A stretch of DNA of 64,000 nucleotides from Aplectana chamaeleonis (taxonomy: Eukaryota; Nematoda; Chromadorea; Rhabditida; Cosmocercidae): positions 36,001 through 100,000 of the forward strand of contig JAPDOI010001320.1 of the NCBI GenBank assembly GCA_029168955.1. The letters are read 5' to 3'. Every line of letters starts with the position of its first letter. The first letter of the stretch is position 1. Both the position numbers and the translations under genes were made by a program. Shown here in pieces: positions 32,453 through 43,876 of the stretch. The notes below the pieces were generated by a model that saw only the letters and a list, made by a program, of their open reading frames with translations, was not told the origin of the DNA and made no database searches.

Positions 32453-33028
32453 CTCTGAGAGAAGTTGCCGCTACGGGTCCGCGATAGTGCCGCTTCGGAG
32501 CCTTCATGCACCGGAGCGGCACTATTGCGGAGCCGCGGCGGCACTACCACGGAGACGTAGCAACAACGCGGCAGTGCCGCTTCGGTCCCGCGATAGTGTC
32601 GCCGTGGCACCGCGAGAGTATTTCATATGTTGTTTAAGAAATGTAAAACAACTAGGGGGGCCTAAGAACAAAAATACGCACTTGCGGTTGTTACGTTCTC
32701 TGTCTGATAAGGACAGAGGTTACCGCAGTATTTGCTCCCAAGGAGAAACGGAATGTACCTCAAACTTGAGTAATTGAACCGGCGACAATTTTGTTTAGCC
32801 ACACAGGAAAGCAAATCGTGTTCCACGCGGGTTCGCTGCTGCATCCTCGCGGAGACGGCGCGGTTCTAACGCGGAGCCGCTGCGGTACTATTGCGGCGCC
32901 GTCGAGGCTCAAGACACGGCAACAGAATCGTCTGATCATGGAGCCGCTGCGGTACTATAGCGGAACTATCGTGGTATAGTCGGGGGTCGCGGTACTTTCC
33001 CGGCACTGTGGCGGCAAATTCTCTCAGA
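32453..33028. mobile_element. GC-rich TIR element (CTCTGAGA ends)
   Basis: The left end actctgagagaagttgccgc and right end gcggcaaattctctcagagt are inverted repeats of about 20 bp. The interior is GC-rich with recurring gcggtacta, gccgcttcgg and gtgccgc motifs. The same terminus bounds the much larger insertion at 37150-42315. No coding potential is recognised. Confidence 0.75.
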
Positions 33029-35440
33029 GTAGCATCTTGGTATGCAGTGTCAAAAACCACGGCAAATTTGCGACAGGATCCCGGCATTGCAGCATTTTCG
33101 CTTGTTGAGGCAATGGGATCGAGGCAATGCCTCGATTCAAACACGAATCGGCCGGTAATCTGCCGCTTCGGCTCCGGAAGAGGCAGCCGAGGCGGAAGGT
33201 ACGCGGTGAAATCTGGGTGAATTATAGGAAAATCCTTCCAAAAAAACTTACGCGATTGAAAACCACAAAAGATCGAACCACTCAATTGTGCCCATAACAA
33301 AGAAAATTTATTGTTATTTTCTGGCTGCGAATCTCTCGATCACCTCGACCCCACTGAGAAGTTACACAAGCGTGCTTGATCATGCTCGAGTTGTGCTGGG
33401 TCCAGAAGATCCGAGCATGATTTTCTTGATATTTTTTCCTGCAGTTGCGGACCAAATTTTTGCTCGGAGAGGAATAGTATGTGTTGCGTTTTGAAAACCT
33501 CTATTTTTGACAATAAAGTTTAACTACAAAAAAGCTAGCCAATGCGAATTGTGGAAAACCACCTCGCGTTTGCCGTGCAAAGTTTTTTTCAAGGACAGTC
33601 TCCTAAAGTGCCTCTGTTGAGCCTATCTGGCTGGATTCATTGTGTAAGCGTTTGATGGCCTTGTATCGATTACTCGGTTATTCATGAGTTCTACAATATT
33701 TTTCATGGGATTAAAAAAGCTCCTCGTCTAGGATAATGAGAAAGTGGAGAAATCATGGTGCGCCGCGCGCTAGCCGCCAGAGATCACCCCTTCACACTGA
33801 TTTCAGAAGAAAAAATAAGCACAACATCCTTGAAACTGCCGTAGAAAGTCAGGTAGGTGAGTAAAGTTTGATCCCGAATAACCACCACGCACGTTGAATG
33901 AAATATGACCTCTCGACCGACCTATTAGCGTTCTCCGCCACCGCCTCTCCACTTTTTTTTGAAAGACGAAAATCAAAAGACGTGCATTTTTGCTTCAGGG
34001 GGGATCGGCCACAGGAAAACTAGAGGAATGGTGAGCGTACCACGTGCACCCGATGGGAACAAACCTATGAATCTCATCGGCTCACGCTAGCAGTATTATG
34101 GCATTCCAGTTTATTGCAAAAATCAGTGGTCCAATTTGACAGTTGTGAGTTTTTGAGAATCCTCTATCAACATAAATCATCGCCGTAGAATCTTCTCGAT
34201 TTTCTAGAATTATCGAATTAATTGATTCTTCGCAACAATTTATAAAAGACTGTGGAAGTGGATCCAATCGATGGAGGACCTTGAATAACCCCTAAAAATT
34301 CAGTTCGGCCACTGATTTCTTACCGTGAAGGGAACTAACCATCGAACTGCTCGAGTTGACCGATGAGATTCAAAGTTTTGTCCGTCTGGATGAGTGACCG
34401 AGGGTGTGCTGCAGTTGCCGACTCTATTCAAAGTTGACGAAATCAGTTTTTCAGGTTGTTTTCATGTTCCTCTTAGAGAGGCGAATGTGATGGTACATAT
34501 GTGTAGAACGCCCTTTTAACTGCGGTATTTTGTTGGGAAATGTATATTTCCTTCTGAAATTCTCATCCACCACAGGTCAGAACATGATAGATTTCTGTTA
34601 TCAAGACCTTCTATCAGTTCATAGTGAGGGGTCTAGAGGCGCAAATATGCAATTTTCGATAAACTTCTGGAGTCGAATCTATCATCTTGTTACACTGTCG
34701 TATAGGACTAAATGAAAGCAATCCAGAATTGACCTCATAATTTAAATTGGACTATTTTGAAGCAAGTTATGGCGTTGCGGCGCTTTGTGAGCGCAAAAAA
34801 CGCCGCAAAACGCTTTCTTTGCGAAAAATACGCTCGGTACTTTACGTTCGTTTCACCAGAGGAACAGTTGTCGAATCTACCAATAATCTTCAATGCGAAA
34901 AATTCTGACATCCACGCATGTGCATTGGCGCATCTTATCTTCAAAAAGCGTCCGGTACGAGAAACTGAAAAGTCACTTACGCAAAAATTTCAAAGCGTAC
35001 AAAGATTTTAAAGGTTATGTTCGACGCTCTGTAAGCAGTACCACGGAGTTAACTAAGCAGACGTACCTAAAATTTTTAGAAGTTTCTTTAAACAGTTTCT
35101 CTTGGGTATTCGAGAGTTTTGTAGGAATGTTTTCCTTCACCCTCTACTTCGTGGACTTACTCACTCAGAAACATCGAAAGTTAGAATACGGGTTTTATCG
35201 TGAGCACTGCTTTTAGCTACCAAAATAGAGCGAACAAGCCTTAAAAAATGAAAAAAAAAGAATTTCCTTTCAAAAGATAGTTCTAGGGATCACTATAAAG
35301 CTAAATCTGTATTAATCTTCAATGAGGAGTGCAGTCAGTGATGAATCAGTGGAAAGGAGTTGGTGAGCGTTTGAGTGGGGAAGGATAAGATGTTAAACTC
35401 GTTGGGAGTAGGAAAAACAGCTAAGTGAAGCAATAGGCCT
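33029..35440. other. Intron DNA, mostly unassigned
   Basis: Near 33905-33955 lies a short match to 3798-3850. A terminus-like tcgtgagcactgctttta is at 35199-35216 with no clear partner. Otherwise I see no supported gene or element in about 2.4 kb. Confidence 0.4.
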
Positions 35441-35444
35441 AGAG

Positions 35445-36735
35445 AGTTTGCCGTAGAAGGGAAGCCCTTGGGAAAAGCTGTGAAATTTTCAAAAGGTTGG
35501 GCTCCGCGGAAAAAGTTAAAGATTTGGCTCTGCTAAAAATGTCCTCTAGTTGGATTTGGCATTAAACAAGAACTTCCAAATGCTGTGAAATTGATGTAAA
35601 TGGATTTGGCAGTCAACAAAGATATGAAATGTGGTACAATTCCTCTTCTTACAATTAGATTTGGCGATCAACTGAAGTTTTCAAATGTTGTGAAATTTTC
35701 GCAGATGGATTTGGCGGTTTACAAAGTTATAAAATGTTGTGAAATTTCCCTTGTTGGATTCGGCAATTAACGAGTTCTTTTAAATGTTGCTAAATCGTTG
35801 CAAATCGACTTGGCGGGCGCTCTATAAATTATCAAAGTCAAATCACGCGCCTGGAGGGATTTCGCGTCGAGTTCAACTCGGATCAGGCTAAAACAGCGAC
35901 AAATCTAGCAGACATTAAAAAATGCTGCGAAGATCTTGGCAATAAGTTTAATCAAGGTAGGTTCCCATAATACACCTAAGTTTTATGTATTTGTACTCAT
36001 TTGCACGTATGTGAGGGCAAGGCATGGTGCTATTATGACCGGCATGTCGACACTGCAGCCCCTTCCATCCAACTTGAACGCTAGCACGGCCCTCCAGGCT
36101 CATGGTGACTGTTCGCACCAGACGACTGGGAAATCAATAAATTAGAAAACAATGATGCTACTCATCATTTTCCTAGATTTTATTTATTATGTTACTATTA
36201 ATTCATTCATTATTTTTTATCATATTCGAAATACTACTTGCTTATTCCTCATTAATTTTTTGTAATAGTTTGGAACTTTTAATGCGTTGAATAGTGAAAA
36301 AAAAATTAATTGGTGGTGGAACCGCAGGACTGCTCTTACCCGCTCCAGCTGCTTTGGCATCCGGCGTGGGCGTGACTGATCGAAGGACGCGTCGATCCCT
36401 CCAGACGCGTGATTTGACTTTGATAATTTATGGAGCGCCTGCCAAATCGATTTGCAACGATTTCACAATATTTAAAAGATTTTATGACTTTGTAAACCGC
36501 CAAATCCATCTGCGAAAATTTCACAACATTTGAAAACTTCAGTTGATCGCCAAATCTACGAAGAGGAATTGTACCACATTTCATATCTTTGTTGACTGCC
36601 AAATCCATTTACATCAATTTCACAGCATTTAAAAGTTTTTGTTTAATGCCAAATCCAACTAGAGGAATTTCGCAATATTTTTAGCAGAGCCAAATCTTTA
36701 ACTTTTTCCGCGGAGCCCAACCTTTTAAATTATCT
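35445..36735. mobile_element. Foldback element with about 50-bp repeat arms, copy 2
   Basis: The left arm (about 35445-35870) and right arm (about 36385-36735) are inverted copies. Each arm holds about six imperfect units of 50 bp, marked by tggatttggc, an aac block and aaatgttgtgaaatt. The outer boundary (gggctccgcggaaaaagtta) equals that of the element at 8150. The spacer of about 510 bp contains a 45-codon open frame ending at a donor-like CAAG|GTAGGT near 35956, of unknown meaning. No transposase is visible. Confidence 0.8.
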
Positions 36736-36784
36736 TCAATATCTATACGAATGAGTTTCCTTCGATAATATCCTTCAACAAAGT

Positions 36785-37149
36785 TGGCTGTTCGGCATTC
36801 GCTGATGACTTTTGATTTGTATAATCCTATTTTGACCATGGGTGATTCGGAGTGTTTGCAAGAAGATCTAAGTGATGTAGCCAAATGGTCAAATGAATGG
36901 AAACAGCCACTTTTCAGCGAAAAAGCAGCTAAGGTGATGGGAAGCTTGGTAAAAGGCGAGTTAGCACTTTCTACACTATTGGCGGTATGCAGTTGAGCGA
37001 GGTCAGCGAGATTGAGGACCTTGGTTTTCTTATCAAGGATGATCTCAGTTTCGATGATCAGTGTCTCAAGGTCGCGTCCATGGCTAACAAGAGGATGTGT
37101 TTCGGCGCGTTTCGAGCAGTTTCACCTACCAATGCAAACGTCCTGACTT
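36785..37149 (+). pseudogene. CR1-like LINE, RT segment (5' half of a split copy)
   Basis: Starts with a frame containing AFADD near 36796 (the RT catalytic box), then after frameshifts LQEDLSDVAKWSNEWKQPL, MQLSEVSEIEDLGFLIKDDL and SFDDQCLKVASMANKRM, FRAVSPTNANVLT. These are the post-catalytic palm and thumb blocks of CR1/Jockey-like reverse transcriptases (typically LQ.DL..V..W...W.L.L, V...DLGF..D..L). The frame stops abruptly where a TIR-bounded insertion begins at 37150 and resumes at 42316. Confidence 0.8.
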
Positions 37150-37169
37150 CTCTGAGAATTTTTGCCGCG

Positions 37170-37385
37170 ACTCCCCCGCGACTGCCCCGCGACTCCTCCG
37201 GCTCGGTGCCTGCCGGCGCCGAGCCGGAGGAGTCGCGGGGCAGTCGCGGAGGAGACGCGGGTGAGATGCGGGGCAGTCGCGGAGGAGATACGGGAAAGAC
37301 GCGGAGGAGACGCGGGGAGAACGCGGAGGAGACGCGGGGCAGTCGCGGGGGAGACGCGGAGATGATGCGGGGTTGTCGCTGGAAG
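37170..37385. repeat. GC-rich ccgcgactcc / gcggaggaga repeat with hairpin
   Basis: Short imperfect units (gactcccccgc, ggggcagtcgcggaggaga) on both sides of a palindrome, ctcctccggctcgg..ccgagccggaggag at about 37195-37233. A related tract lies at 42140-42300. The open frames here follow from composition. Confidence 0.8.
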
Positions 37386-37398
37386 TCTAGGGCTTAGC

Positions 37399-37560
37399 AA
37401 GCGGCTCTCATCTAGACCTGTTGTTGGCAGTGTAGTTGTCGCCCATTTTCTCGCAATCGACCCATCACGCCAGCGTTCGCTGCGATTGTGGTAGGTGGCC
37501 ATCTGCGAGAAACGGCGGCAAATCTACTCCCAACAAGAAGTCTAAATGAGAGCCGCTTCT
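37399..37560. repeat. Inverted repeat
   Basis: gcggctctcatctagacctg and ttgttgg near 37401 pair with ccaacaagaagtctaaatga and gagccgc near 37531. Likely the remnant of a small palindromic element. Confidence 0.5.
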
Positions 37561-37740
37561 CAAACCCTGGACTCCGCCGCAACGAACTCGCGACTTCTCC
37601 CCACTGGGTCCGCAGGCATCGAGCAGCACAGTATCGTGGTAGAACCGCGGTAAAGTTGTGGCTCACGACTCGTTCGACTACAGGGATAACATAGAGTCAG
37701 TGCAGACGATAAACGTGTTCTAGTTTTCGGTGTTTTTGTG

Positions 37741-39515
37741 TAGGCCGGTTGGTTTTCGCCTGACGCGATCATTCCTCATCTTTACCGAAACGTGCCGTCC
37801 TGGCAATCTGGAGGTCTCCTTAAATTATGCGCGAACAAACGAAGACGACCTTCCGTTGCCGCTTGAGTTGGCGTTGAGAGATGTTGGCACCTCTTTCGTG
37901 CCAAGCGTTGATGTAAGGCGTCGATTTCGTTGTAGAGGTCTTCGTTGTGGCACTTCTGCGGCCAGAAATATCCAAGCAAACGTCTAAACAACTTCCTTTC
38001 CGTGCGATCCAACCTTTCCATCTACTTCTTCAATGCTGCCCACGTCTCCGATCCGTACATCATGATAGGGCGAATAGCGGATAGGTAGACGCGCAACTTG
38101 ACTTCCTTCGCGATGGGGGTAGACCACAAACACTTGGTAAGGGAATTGAATGCAGACGTAGCTTTCAAACATCGCTGTTAACTATCTGCTGCACCATGGT
38201 TCTTCAGCAAACAGCCCAAATATGTAGCAAAAATCATCCACCAGTTCGATACGTTGTCCGTCCACACAAACTCCCTCTGATGGCCTCTGAGAGACCCAAA
38301 TTTGCTTGCATTTGTGGGAACCCTGCGGCATACTTCGAAACGAGGTTCACGATCCTTTGCAGTTTTGCGTTGTTTTCAGCGAATAACACGATGTCGTCGG
38401 CGTACTCCAGGTCGACAAGGGAGCGTCCTGATGGTGTAAGGATCACATCCGCAGGAAACTGTTCTGCATTTCTACGCATGATGTCATCAACGGCGAAGTT
38501 GAAAAGAAAAGGTCCTGCAACGGCTCCTTGCCTTACTCCTGTTTTCATCTCGAAAACTGACGTAAACCCGACAGGTGTACGAACTGCTGCTGTTGTTCCT
38601 TTGTTCATGTCCTCGATTAACCGGACATACTTTTCCGGGACTCCATCTGCTCGCAGAGCATTGAGCAATCGATAACGATGAGGAGAGTCGAACGCGGCTT
38701 CAAAGTCCAAGAAAGCAAGCTGTAGTGGCTTCGAATACCGCTGCCACGATTCAGTTACTCTTCTCACGACGAACACTTGGTCGATGGTCGATTTTCCAGG
38801 TCGAAAACCGGCTTGCTCTATCTCTGGTCGTTCTTTCACGATGTTCGATAAGTCGCTCGAGAATGATACGCTTCAAAACCTTGTACATGACACGAAGTAG
38901 AGAGATTCCTCTGTAGTTCTTAGGATCCGTGACGGATAGCTTTTTGTGAAGAGGTACGATGATCGCATGTCTCCACGAATCGGGTATCCTTTCGCTCATC
39001 CATATGGCACGGATGGTGTTGGTCATTTCACGAATCCCAGACGGAGGAAGAGCTTTCAGCATTTCAGCAGTGATGTTGTCATCTCCACCTGCCTTTCCAT
39101 TCTTTATTTTCCGGACACAATTCAAAACCTCAGCCTCAGTCGGCGGTTCCTCACTGACATCATAATGTGCTCTCTGAACATGCGGGAGCTCAGGTACTGA
39201 TGGAGCTGGACGATTCAGTAGTGAACTGAAGTTATCCTTTTATAATGGCAGCGTCTCACCGCCAACTGCGACTCCGTTCGCAGTATTCAGTATAGGCGAA
39301 CATCTCTTCATCTTGCCGCTGTACTGTCGCTACAACGAGTAGGCTTTTTTCGAATTCTTCTCCTCCCAAGCCATCTCCAGCTCCACAGCTCTACACGTCC
39401 ACTCTCGTTCGCCACCGCACTGAAGCTGCGGACGCATCCTCCTCCTCAGACGCTTTTCCTCCACAAAGTTTCCTGCCGTTCGGAGAGCACTCACCTCGTT
39501 GTATGGTTTCCGTTT
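37741..39515 (-). pseudogene. Non-LTR retrotransposon family A, RT copy (minus strand)
   Basis: Read on the minus strand from 39515: a linker (VEEKRLRRRMRPQLQ, EWTCRAVELEMAWEEKNSKK), the pre-RT block VLNCVRKIKNGKAGGDDNIT with AEMLKALPPSG, WRHAIIVPLHKKLSVTDPKN and YRGISLLRVMYKVL, then a frameshift near 38830. The RT core follows: EQAGFRPGKSTIDQVFVVRR, LQLAFLDFEAAFDS, GVRQGAVAGPFLFNFAVDDI and SLVDLEYADDIVLFAEN with the catalytic YADD intact near 38390. After about 38280 the frame is damaged, and about 200 bp of the C-terminal region is missing near 37795. The 5' part (endonuclease) is replaced by a MITE at 39515. The best conserved RT core in the window together with 43877. Confidence 0.88.
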
Positions 39516-39650
39516 TCGATTAAGTCTGACGCATGGATCAGGCGGCTGAACGTGCGGGGTTGGCGGCCTCACTGGCGAATGAGGTTTCGATTCGCTCTTA
39601 GTGATCTACCGTCGCAGCCCCGTCCATTCATCAGATTAAAATTCTTGCGC
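39515..39650. mobile_element. MITE related to 16749-16880
   Basis: Inverse copy of 16749-16880: gtctgacgcatggatcaggc at one end and cagattaaaat at the other, with gatctaccgtcgcagccccg in common. It marks the 5' edge of the family A copy. Confidence 0.65.
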
Positions 39651-39689
39651 GAACTCTGAGTAGATGATGTTTCCGCTTTTCAGGCTGTA

Positions 39690-40640
39690 CAGCCGGGAGT
39701 GCCTGTTTAGAAGCGTCCTGGATGCATTCGAAAAAAGAATCCGCGTCGCAAGGTTTCTTCTTTGCCCGTATCTTTGCCTATTGCCGAGCGATTAGGAGCG
39801 TCCCATTCCAACCGATGCCAATGGCTCTACTCACCCTCCTCTATGTGGGATATGAAAGCACAGATGAGATGTCGTACGTTCGAGCCGTGGCAGTGTGGAG
39901 GAAAGAAGACCGCCTACGTGCAAACCGACGTCAACCCCTCCAAGAAGAGGGTTTTTGTCATGGGAGAGGTGCTGGTCGACCGCAGCTCTCCTGCGCTTAA
40001 AATTGCTACCGGTTGTGCAAGGAGCTCCCCAATACAACATCTTGACGCGGAGGCCTGCATATTGCCGGTTAAGAAGCATTGTGAACTCCAGGCACAGCAG
40101 ATGTATATTATTGTTCTGAGACAGCCGAATCATCCGACAAAGAGAGTCATGAAGCCCATTAGAGAGAAGTCTAGGACGCCGTTCGCAGATGCTCCTCGTA
40201 AAGTTGATGCCCAGAGATGGGCCGACTCCAACATGGAAAGGCTTCGTCTTCTGCGTAAGGAGCACGCGCAGCTTGTTCGAGGATATCTGGAGAAGGCGGC
40301 TGTGAACCCTATCTTAGGAGCAGTGCCGCCCCGGGTTTGCGAGTCCGAGCCTCAAGTCGGCAGGCGAGCCAGATGTGTTCCTGCCTCGCTGCGCTGTGGT
40401 AACTCTATTCTGCTCATGTCCCACGTCAACAAGATCGACAGCAGCCGACCAGGCGCATGCCCGGACTGTGGTGCTCCCGGACACGACACGGCGCACTTGT
40501 TCATGTGTTCGAGGAGACCTACCTCCTTAACTACAATGGACCTTTGGACGAATCCTGTGAAGGCCGACCAGTTCCTCAACCTATGACAGAAAACCACTTT
40601 GAGATTGCAGAAGAAGAAGAAGGCACAGATCGTTGCGGCG
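39690..40640 (+). pseudogene. Non-LTR retrotransposon C-terminal fragment with zinc-knuckle motif
   Basis: From about 40150 the frame KRVMKPIREKSRTPFADAPR onward is well kept: ERLRLLRKEHAQLVRGYLEK, NPILGAVPPRV, NSILLMSHVNKID and CPDCGAPGHDTAHLFMC, followed by PTSLTTMDLWTNPVKADQFL. The CX2CX4HX3HX3C cluster followed by PT.LT..DLW..P is the C-terminal end of a group of CR1/Jockey-like LINEs. The RT domain is absent. Upstream, from about 39690 to 40150, the frame is shifted several times. A tail of gaagaagaagaagg near 40609 is probably the element's 3' end. Confidence 0.75.
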
Positions 40641-40689
40641 ATCTAGTCGTTGTGCGGAGTGTGCGAGAGATTCTGAGTCGATGGAGTTA

Positions 40690-42110
40690 ATTATACCCTC
40701 TGTAAATCTGAGTCGAGAACTAATTACAGTCCCGCTAATTGATTTTATCCTGAAGTTGCGCACCCCACTCAAATTGGTTCACACGAAGGGTTAAAGGCAC
40801 AGAACACCCTAATAACTATTTTTCAAATCTTATGCTTATCCTGGAGTGAATCACACGCTGATCACGATGGTATCCCTAAAATCGCAGAATGTCCTCGAAA
40901 TTCAAACATCCATCGAGCGGTTATCAGGTTCGGAATTCAAGAATGTGGAGTGGTCGTGGTGGTGAGCCGAGGGGGTCGCGCCAGGCGTGGTCCCTCATAT
41001 CTCGCTTGTTTCGAGGAATTGAGATCTCGCGCTTGACACGTGTTATACAAGAGAGATCTACTACACAATCAACTGAAAACCACAAAATTCATAGCTGAGG
41101 GGCTTCTGCGCCTTAAAGTCACAACCTCGATGGGAGGGCGCCGCACCGATTCCAAATGTGGGGGGCACATCTCACGGACCGAGCACACCGCTACCATTTA
41201 CCCTGGTTCGATAAGCCAAACATATTTAAGCTCTTGACCCAAGAAGGTTCAACTAAAAAAAACCTAACAGAAAGCATGTACATGAATATATGAGAAATAC
41301 GGTTATTTTGATGATAGAGAATGCAATCAAATTCCTAATATGTGCCCCATCTTTAATCAAGAAAAGCTCTAACGTCTTGTCTCCAAGGCAAGTCATTGGC
41401 TGAAAAGGCGGCAACGCTGCACAGAAACAATAGTTTTTAGAGGTTTTGCGCTGATATGTTCATTATCAGATTTCTCAGCTATGAGCCTGGATTTCAAAAA
41501 GAACGTTTTATTGTATTCCGTTTCCAGTCTTCTTGCGATTTTTAGATCCAAGTTGCGTGAAACATTGTAAAAAAACCGTAAGAGGCAATTACGTATAAAT
41601 GTTGGCAAATACAAAAATTGTATGAAATTTCAATTTATTTGTGGAAAATTTCAATTCCAGAAATCGTAGAGAAAAATTGATCCATTTCGGGACGGAAAAA
41701 GTTTCGACATTTTTTGAAAAAAGTTAGTGATCATGATGGATGGACACAGCTCTTTAGATGTACACACAAACGGTCTGCTAGATCTTGACTTATGGTGATG
41801 ACAACTAACAGAGGAATGAATGAAATAGATCAGGGAAAACACTCAGAACTTCAAGTATTATGTGCATGAGAAAGCTTAGCTCGAAGGTTACTCAGCTAAA
41901 ATGTACGTGGACGCATACTGGTTCTGATAATGTGATGGAGTGAATGGACGGCTAGGAGTTCTTTAACAGCTGATGACCTCACAATGGTGGGTCGAATCAA
42001 TCAAATTGTTATAAATGAGTTGGATTCAGAGAGGATATTGAAACAGGAGAGAAGGCATTACAGCGACCGCTCGCTGGGCGTTAAAGAGGAAATTGATAGG
42101 AGTGAACGCC
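40690..42110. other. Unassigned DNA inside the 5.2-kb insertion
   Basis: About 1.4 kb without a supported gene. A block 'tcatatctcgcttgtttcga' plus 'ggaattgaga' near 41000 is a diverged copy of a repeat also seen near 46200, 48230, 60725 and 61305. Confidence 0.4.
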
Positions 42111-42315
42111 GGAAGTTTAATCGATACGACGACATAGCCGTAGAGTCGCGGGGGAGTCGCGGTAGAGTCGCGGAAGCTTCATCCAAGAAGAGGTCGCGGG
42201 GAGCCCCGGAAGAGTCGCGGAAGAGTCAAGGATCGCGGGGGAGTCGCGGGGCAGTCCAGGATCGCGGTAGAGTCCCGGGGCAGTCGCGGAGGAGTCGCGG
42301 CAATATTTCTCAGAG

Positions 42316-42650
42316 TTAGGTGTATAGAGCGTACATGCGTTCACTTATGAAGTATGGTACGGTGGTCTTTAATCCATACAAAAAAGGATCGATTGATGCG
42401 CTGGAGAAAGTCCAGAATACTTTCACACGTAGTGTTTTCTTCAGAACAATATGGTTTCAGATTAATCGCAACGTGTGTCATGTCAACAGGAACGCTAAAT
42501 TAGGCCTAACCACTCTAGAGCACAGGAGATTGTCCGACTATCTTCAGTCTTTTTGATTGCCGTTTAGGTGTTCTGTTTTGTTGTTTGTCTCTGACACGGT
42601 TCTACCGTGTAATAAATCAGATCAGATCAAATCAAATCAAATCAAATCTG
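42316..42650 (+). pseudogene. CR1-like LINE, 3' half of the split copy and tail
   Basis: The frame reads VYRAYMRSLMKYGTVVFNPY, KKGSIDALEKVQNTFTRSVF and NRNAKLGLTTLEHRRLSDYL, the region after the thumb in CR1/Jockey-like elements (YVRPLLEYGT, LEKVQ..FTR, LGL.TLE.RR). It continues the protein that stops at 37149. After the stop near 42556 comes a 3' UTR-like stretch with aataaatca and a tail of five-base atcaa repeats (about 42610-42650), typical of LINEs that end in short tandem repeats. Confidence 0.82.
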
Positions 42651-42789
42651 AGACTCTAACCGAACTATCGTATACTCACCTGAATCTCTGTCAAAAATTG
42701 ATAGACGGTTCTTGAGTTCGTGTTTAACACCTCAACTAACCCATAGAAAAACATTTTGAGCCACTTTTATCAAAGCGCTACGGAAATCG

Positions 42790-43150
42790 TCAAAAGGCAC
42801 ATTTTGTCCTCGAACTTTCCCTGGATGAGAAGCTCAAGTCGAAATCTTTGGAAATTCGACAGATAAACCACAGATTCGTGATCAGCGCATCAAACAACCC
42901 ACCTGGGAGGATTTTAAGTCAAATCTTAGCCTTATAATTGGTATAAATAAACGCGCAACCGAAAATCCGTACGTCCAAAACGCTATAAGTCTGTAGAAAG
43001 ATTGGAAAATGTGCCTCCAACCAAAATTTGTTCAGGAATGTAGTTTCGGGCGCTGAACACAATTATGAGGTCCATTTCCGGATTTTCCAAAGACTAATGC
43101 GCGTTTTGGAAAATAATAGGTTCAAAATCTGGCAGGAAGTTCCTATAACT
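42790..43150 (+). repeat. Dispersed repeat (copies at 17.0 and 58.6 kb)
   Basis: ccaaaacgctataagtctgt, tggaaaatgtgcct, cgggcgctgaaca and tccatttccggattttccaa match 17270-17410 in order. No domain is recognised. Confidence 0.65.
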
Positions 43151-43863
43151 TTTTTAAGAGTATGTTTAGGCAGCTGCTGGGATCATTATCGGAAAACAGT
43201 TCCAGAGAAGTTCATTACATTAGGAATGACAAGGCTGACTAGTAGTAGTTCCCTTGTAACGCACTATTTTTTCATTAAGAGCTTTAGCGGTGCATAAAGC
43301 TCTAAACTGCTATTTTAAAGCACATAGCCATCTCGTCGGGCCATTGAGGGATACAATTTTAGGTGATTCTGTAGTCGCTATCATGAGCGATTTGAACGGG
43401 GCACAGTTTGGTGCTCGGAGCTTGGAAGTTTTTTTTGAAAAGCCATTTTTATGAACTATTATGAAAATCGAAAAGTTGGTAAATCCTATTTGGTGGGACC
43501 AGCAATAGGGGCAATAAAGCATTCGTTAACAGCAAATAAAACTGATAATAACTGTGACAGAGGCAGTGGAGGGGAGCGGTCACATAGGCCATGCGAAGAG
43601 GAAGAGAATGGGGTGGCCGGCGGCGTCGACATGCCAAGTTGGTTTCGTAGATTATCAATACGACTGGCGTGTAGATCACTTCTGGGGCGGTTGCTCGTCA
43701 CCCTTCCACATTAGGCCCCGTCCATAGCAGTCGACCAGCGGCAAAGCGTCAATGCTTCGGAGCATCATGCGCCAGCGCTCAAACGCTGGCGCATGACGCT
43801 CGAAGGCTGGCGCATTCAACGTGTCCGAGGACGGCACGTGGTTAACGATGGTATCGATAATAT

Positions 43864-43876
43864 AAGTGACAGCCGT
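43864..43876. repeat. 13-bp target-site duplication (left)
   Basis: aagtgacagccgt, repeated exactly at 45207-45219, flanks the family A retrotransposon insertion. Confidence 0.85.

Larger units (their letters stand above)
37150..42315. mobile_element. TIR-bounded 5.2-kb insertion in a LINE
   Basis: The left end ctctgagaatttttgccgcg and right end gtcgcggcaatatttctcagag (trimmed: cgcggcaatatttctcagag) are inverted copies, related to the ends of the 576-bp element at 32453-33028. GC-rich subterminal sequence at both sides (37170-37380 and 42140-42300) contains repeated gtcgcgg motifs. The LINE reading frame on both sides is continuous if the insertion is removed. The interior holds two retrotransposon fragments (37741-39515 and 39650-40640) and a MITE (39515-39650), so a short GC-rich element probably inserted first and was then enlarged by further insertions. 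Confidence 0.7.

Noticed and set aside
37122..37502. Long open frames rich in Arg, Gly, Pro and Ser
   Set aside because: They are produced by the GC-rich gtcgcgg repeats of a TIR element.
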